From Chryseobacterium indologenes (GTDB lineage Bacteria; Bacteroidota; Bacteroidia; Flavobacteriales; Weeksellaceae), in contig NZ_LJOD01000006.1 of the NCBI RefSeq assembly GCF_001295265.1, forward strand, positions 62,001 to 126,000: a stretch of 64,000 nucleotides of DNA. Reading direction: 5' to 3'. The translations under genes and the position numbers were made by a program. Positions 60,386 to 64,000 of this stretch are shown piece by piece; the stretch's first letter is position 1; each line of letters starts with the position of its first letter. Under the pieces are notes generated by a model. The model searched no databases. It was not told where the DNA came from and saw nothing but the letters and a program-made list of their open reading frames with translations.

Positions 60386-63121
60386 ATGGATCTATTTGTG
60401 TTAGTGCCAATTTTTGGTGTTGTCGCGCTGTTGTATACTTTTTTGCAGAGCAATTGGGTAAGCAGGCAAAATGCCGGAAATGAAAAAATGAAAACAATCA
60501 GCGGACATATCGCTGACGGTGCAATGGCTTTTCTAAAGGCCGAGTACAAGATTTTAACGTATTTCGTAGTAGTAGTGGCCATCCTTCTGGCTGTAATGGG
60601 TTCCAGTAATGCCAATTCCCATTGGAGTATCGGTATTGCTTTTGCTGTAGGGGCTATATTTTCAGCATTGGCAGGATTTATTGGAATGAAGATCGCAACA
60701 AAAGCCAATGTGAGAACCGCAGAAGCCGCAAAAACATCCCTGTCAAAAGCACTTAAAGTATCCTTTACCGGAGGTTCTGTGATGGGAATGGGTGTGGCCG
60801 GGCTGGCTGTTTTAGGTCTGGGAGCCTTATTTCTGATTATTAAACAGATTTTTGCTCCGGAAGCTACTGTAGATTCCCATGAAATGGAACGAACCATTGA
60901 AATTCTCACCGGATTTTCTTTAGGTGCAGAATCTATTGCCCTTTTTGCCAGAGTGGGAGGTGGTATCTATACAAAAGCAGCAGACGTTGGGGCTGACCTG
61001 GTTGGCAAGGTAGAAGCGGGAATTCCGGAAGATGACCCAAGAAACCCGGCTACCATTGCAGATAATGTAGGAGATAACGTAGGAGACGTAGCAGGGATGG
61101 GGGCCGATTTATTTGGCTCTTACGTAGCCACTGTACTGGCAACCATGGTTTTAGGAAGAGAAACTGTTTCCGATGATGCTTTCGGTGGATTTGCACCTAT
61201 TCTTCTGCCGATGCTTATTGCAGGAACCGGAATTATATTCTCAATGATAGGAACCTTATTCGTAAGAATCAACGATAATGAAGGGGCATCTACATCCTCT
61301 GTTCAGAATGCCCTGAATCTGGGGAATTGGGGAAGTATTGTGATTACTGCCATAGCATCTTATTTTTTGGTAACCTATACACTTCCGGAAACCATGACCC
61401 TCAGAGGACATGAATTTACAAAAATGGGTGTTTTCGGAGCAATAATGGTAGGTCTGGTTGTGGGTACTTTAATGAGTATTATTACAGAATATTATACAGC
61501 CATGGGGAAAAGACCCGTTTCCAGTATTGTGAGACAGTCTTCCACAGGACATGCAACGAACATTATCGGTGGTCTTTCCGTAGGAATGGAATCTACGTTG
61601 CTTCCGATTATTGTGCTTGCAGGGGGAATTTATGGGTCTTACTTATGTGCCGGACTATATGGGGTAGCGATTGCCGCTGCCGGTATGATGGCAACAACAG
61701 CCATGCAGCTTGCAATTGATGCATTCGGGCCAATTGCTGATAACGCCGGAGGTATCGCTGAAATGAGTGAGCTTCCGAAAGAAGTACGTGAAAAAACAGA
61801 TATCCTGGATGCAGTGGGAAATACAACCGCGGCTACAGGTAAAGGATTTGCCATTGCTTCTGCAGCCTTAACAGCACTGGCCTTATTTGCAGCTTTCGTA
61901 GGAATTGCAGGAATCGATGGTATTGATATTTACAAGGCAGATGTTCTGGCTGGATTATTTGTCGGGGGAATGATCCCTTTTATATTCTCATCTCTGGCTA
62001 TCACAGCAGTAGGGCAGGCAGCTATGGCGATGGTGGAAGAGGTAAGAAGACAGTTCCGTGAAATTCCGGGAATTCTGGAAGGAAAAGCACAGCCTGAATA
62101 TGAAAAATGCGTCGCAATTTCTACCGATGCTTCCATCAGGAAAATGATGCTTCCGGGCGCTATCGCCATTGTATCCCCATTGCTGATTGGTTTTATCTTC
62201 GGACCTGAAGTATTAGGAGGTTTTCTGGCAGGAGCTACTGTTTGTGGGGTTCTGATGGGGATGTTCCAGAATAATGCCGGCGGTGCCTGGGATAATGCTA
62301 AAAAATCTTTTGAAAAAGGAGTGGATATCAATGGGCAGACCTACTATAAAGGTTCAGAACCCCATAAAGCTTCTGTAACCGGAGATACGGTGGGGGATCC
62401 TTTTAAAGATACTTCCGGACCGTCTATGAACATCCTGATCAAGCTGATGTCCATTGTTTCATTGGTAATTGCTCCAACGCTGGCAGTACTGCATAAAGAT
62501 AAGATAGAAGCTAACAGAAAGGCTAAACTGGAAAGCTTAACCGGCATTTCCGGTGCAGGTACTTCAACAGCTCATGCTGATCTTCAGGTTATTCCGGCAG
62601 CTTCCGGAGAAATTAAAGGCCACCTTAATGAAAACGGTGATTTTGTATATGATACCGGAAATATGCAGGAAATTAAGCTGAAAGGCGGCAAAACAATATC
62701 TGTGGGTGAAGGAAGCAAACTGTACCAGCTGTATAATGCAGTAAATAAAAAAGATCAATCTATATTGGATCCTAATATCTGGTATACTATTGAAAACCTT
62801 TACTTTGAAACCGGGTCAAGCGACCTGAAAGCAGGATCTGAAATACAACTGAACAATCTTGCAGAGCTCTTAAATGCTTATCCGGATCTTAAGATTAAAT
62901 TAGGCGGATATACAGACAATACCGGAAATGAAGAAAGCAATCTGAAACTATCTAACCTGAGAGCTCAGACGGCAAAACTTAAGCTTCTGGAATTAGGAAT
63001 TCCGTCAGACAGGATAGAAGCGGATGGCTATGGTTCACAGCATCCCGTATGCGCTGCCAATGATACCGATGAATGTAAAGCTAAAAACAGAAGAATTGAT
63101 GTAAGGGTTCTGGCTCTGTAA
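60386..63121 (+). CDS. hppA: Membrane-bound cation-pumping pyrophosphatase fused to an OmpA-like domain
   Basis: A 911-residue inner-membrane ion pump driven by pyrophosphate. Residues of about 1-705 are the M-PPase with some 16 transmembrane helices: [31 protein letters not shown] and [14 protein letters not shown] line the active site. The motif [13 protein letters not shown] has Ala where K+-independent enzymes have Lys (GNTTKA), so this is predicted K+-dependent; H+ versus Na+ pumping is not decided. A linker of about 90 residues leads to an OmpA-like peptidoglycan-binding domain (about 798-911; [48 protein letters not shown]). Standalone M-PPases end after the last helix. Confidence 0.96.
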   Translation: MDLFVLVPIFGVVALLYTFLQSNWVSRQNAGNEKMKTISGHIADGAMAFLKAEYKILTYFVVVVAILLAVMGSSNANSHWSIGIAFAVGAIFSALAGFIGMKIATKANVRTAEAAKTSLSKALKVSFTGGSVMGMGVAGLAVLGLGALFLIIKQIFAPEATVDSHEMERTIEILTGFSLGAESIALFARVGGGIYTKAADVGADLVGKVEAGIPEDDPRNPATIADNVGDNVGDVAGMGADLFGSYVATVLATMVLGRETVSDDAFGGFAPILLPMLIAGTGIIFSMIGTLFVRINDNEGASTSSVQNALNLGNWGSIVITAIASYFLVTYTLPETMTLRGHEFTKMGVFGAIMVGLVVGTLMSIITEYYTAMGKRPVSSIVRQSSTGHATNIIGGLSVGMESTLLPIIVLAGGIYGSYLCAGLYGVAIAAAGMMATTAMQLAIDAFGPIADNAGGIAEMSELPKEVREKTDILDAVGNTTAATGKGFAIASAALTALALFAAFVGIAGIDGIDIYKADVLAGLFVGGMIPFIFSSLAITAVGQAAMAMVEEVRRQFREIPGILEGKAQPEYEKCVAISTDASIRKMMLPGAIAIVSPLLIGFIFGPEVLGGFLAGATVCGVLMGMFQNNAGGAWDNAKKSFEKGVDINGQTYYKGSEPHKASVTGDTVGDPFKDTSGPSMNILIKLMSIVSLVIAPTLAVLHKDKIEANRKAKLESLTGISGAGTSTAHADLQVIPAASGEIKGHLNENGDFVYDTGNMQEIKLKGGKTISVGEGSKLYQLYNAVNKKDQSILDPNIWYTIENLYFETGSSDLKAGSEIQLNNLAELLNAYPDLKIKLGGYTDNTGNEESNLKLSNLRAQTAKLKLLELGIPSDRIEADGYGSQHPVCAANDTDECKAKNRRIDVRVLAL

Positions 63122-63143
63122 CTAAAAAGATAAAATATACTAT

Positions 63144-63171
63144 AAGACACCGCATTTGTGGTGTCTTTTTT
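63144..63171 (+). terminator. Terminator after hppA
   Basis: AAGACACC / GGTGTCTT stem with an eight-base loop and a T run. Confidence 0.85.
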
Positions 63172-63248
63172 AGTGATTTGAAAGATTTCATTACCTTTTA
63201 TTATATGAATTAAAGGTTATTTAATCTGCAAAACATTTATAAGAGGAA

Positions 63249-63273
63249 AACATACCAATCTTGTTGGTATGTT
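63249..63273. terminator. Convergent terminator before the aminotransferase gene
   Basis: Perfect ten-base stem AACATACCAA / TTGGTATGTT with a five-base loop, T-rich on both strands, between convergent genes. Confidence 0.75.
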
Positions 63274-63291
63274 TTATATGAAATAAAGGGA

Positions 63292-64000
63292 TTAAAGATT
63301 CTTTCTAAGGTATTCCATTGCCTGAATAATCACTTCATCTTTTTTGGCAAAGCTAAACCGTATATAATCTGAATTCTGTTTGGAGTGATAAAATGCAGAA
63401 AGAGGAAGGCAGGCTGTTTTCTTTTCAACAGTCAGCCATTTGGAAAACTCTACATCGGTCATCGTTTTGGAAATATTTCTGAAATTAACAATTTGAAAAA
63501 CACTGCCTTCTGCCTTCTCTAGAGTTTCGAAAGGGGTGTTTTGAGCCATCTCATAAAAAAGATCTCTCTTCTTCTGCATCAGTCTCTGGTTTTCAGACGG
63601 GTCAAAGATTTCCAGATATTTTGCCAGCGCATATTGTGCCGGGGCATTGGCGCTATAAGAAATATACTGCTGGTGGCATCTGAATTTTGAAGTCAGATCT
63701 TCAGACGCTACCAAATAGCTCACTTTCCAGCCGGAGGTATGAAACATTTTTCCAAAGGAAAAAATACAAAACGTTCTGTTTTTAAGCTCCGGATGCAGCA
63801 ATGAACTGTAATGTTCGATGCCGTCATAACAGTAGGTGTCGTAAATCTCTTCTGAAATCAGATAAATTTCCTGATCTTTAATCAGCTCGTACAGCTGCTG
63901 CCAGTCGTTTTGTTTCCAAATTTTTCCGGTAGGATTCTGCGGGGAATTAACGATGACTGCTTTTGTTTTTTGGGAAATACATGTTTGAAACTTTTCCCAG
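63292..64000 (-). CDS. Class I/II PLP-dependent aminotransferase (start outside window)
   Basis: The reading frame stays open from its stop at 63292 to the right edge, so the N-terminus is missing. Visible fold type I features: NSPQNPTGKIW, DTYCYDGIEHY, the PLP lysine in FGKMFHTSGWKVSYL, and the carboxylate-binding Arg in YIRFSFAKKDE. This sequence pattern fits the methionine/kynurenine aminotransferase-like branch (YbdL). Substrate not determined. It converges on hppA. Confidence 0.92.
   Translation of the reverse strand, partial: WEKFQTCISQKTKAVIVNSPQNPTGKIWKQNDWQQLYELIKDQEIYLISEEIYDTYCYDGIEHYSSLLHPELKNRTFCIFSFGKMFHTSGWKVSYLVASEDLTSKFRCHQQYISYSANAPAQYALAKYLEIFDPSENQRLMQKKRDLFYEMAQNTPFETLEKAEGSVFQIVNFRNISKTMTDVEFSKWLTVEKKTACLPLSAFYHSKQNSDYIRFSFAKKDEVIIQAMEYLRKNL

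Noticed and set aside
60379..60909. A long minus-strand frame inside hppA
   Set aside because: It is a shadow of the biased transmembrane coding sequence and has no homology features.

Overview
This window is AT-rich chromosomal DNA from a member of the Bacteroidota, most likely Chryseobacterium or a close relative in the Weeksellaceae/Flavobacteriia. The evidence is: secreted proteins that end in type IX secretion (T9SS) sorting domains; at least sixteen genes with a Bacteroidota-type -7 element (TAnnTTTG) a few to about 40 bases before the start codon; few recognisable Shine-Dalgarno sites; and lineage-typical genes (acyl-ACP desaturase, DUF6157, adjacent pdhA-pdhC, a membrane pyrophosphatase with a C-terminal OmpA domain, a CopA with many CPxC metal-binding modules). 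No tRNA, rRNA, CRISPR array, insertion sequence or prophage was seen. Both ends cut through genes: a GH3 beta-glucosidase on the left and a class I/II aminotransferase on the right.

Layout. 1-3.8 kb: GH3 and GH30 glycosidases, probably the end of a beta-glucan utilisation locus. 3.9-7.5 kb: fabI, a LEA-like stress protein, tag, and a secreted protein with YadA-like head repeats. 7.5-12.7 kb (minus strand): a contractile-injection cargo module made of a VgrG spike, a PAAR-like DUF4280 tip, a membrane/proline-rich candidate effector, a TPR protein and an unknown protein. 13-21.7 kb: Rossmann protein, uridine phosphorylase, a di-haem peroxidase next to a PhoX-like phosphatase with a T9SS tail, an LRR protein, SUI1. 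22-30.7 kb: a secreted metalloprotease with a starch-binding-like C-terminus, gpmI, acyl-ACP desaturase, HAD protein, map, methyltransferase, a SugE-like exporter with a Crp-family regulator, era. 30.7-41 kb: DoxX, an unannotated double-glycine 'bacteriocin-like' peptide, S9 peptidase, a second Crp-like regulator, acetyltransferase, MATE pump, a sigma-54 activator without a DNA-binding domain, PLP homeostasis protein, polysaccharide deacetylase lipoprotein.

41-50 kb: copper handling (CopA with a slippage-prone His/Ser tract and a CxxC-bearing AraC regulator), thioesterase, DUF6157, an XRE/DUF2975 pair, an RRM RNA-binding protein, and a BlaI-like repressor with a PAP2 protein. 50-64 kb: pyruvate dehydrogenase E1 alpha and E2 separated by an unusual heptad-repeat hairpin, a LolD-like ATPase, an L,D-transpeptidase-like protein, radC, a secreted coiled-coil protein overlapping a T9SS subtilase, soluble pyrophosphatase next to the membrane pyrophosphatase-OmpA fusion, and the partial aminotransferase.

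The parts most worth a second look are the VgrG/DUF4280/effector module, the pyrophosphatase-OmpA fusion, the small GG-leader peptide, the CopA/AraC pair, the HTH-less sigma-54 activator and the pdhA-pdhC heptad repeat.
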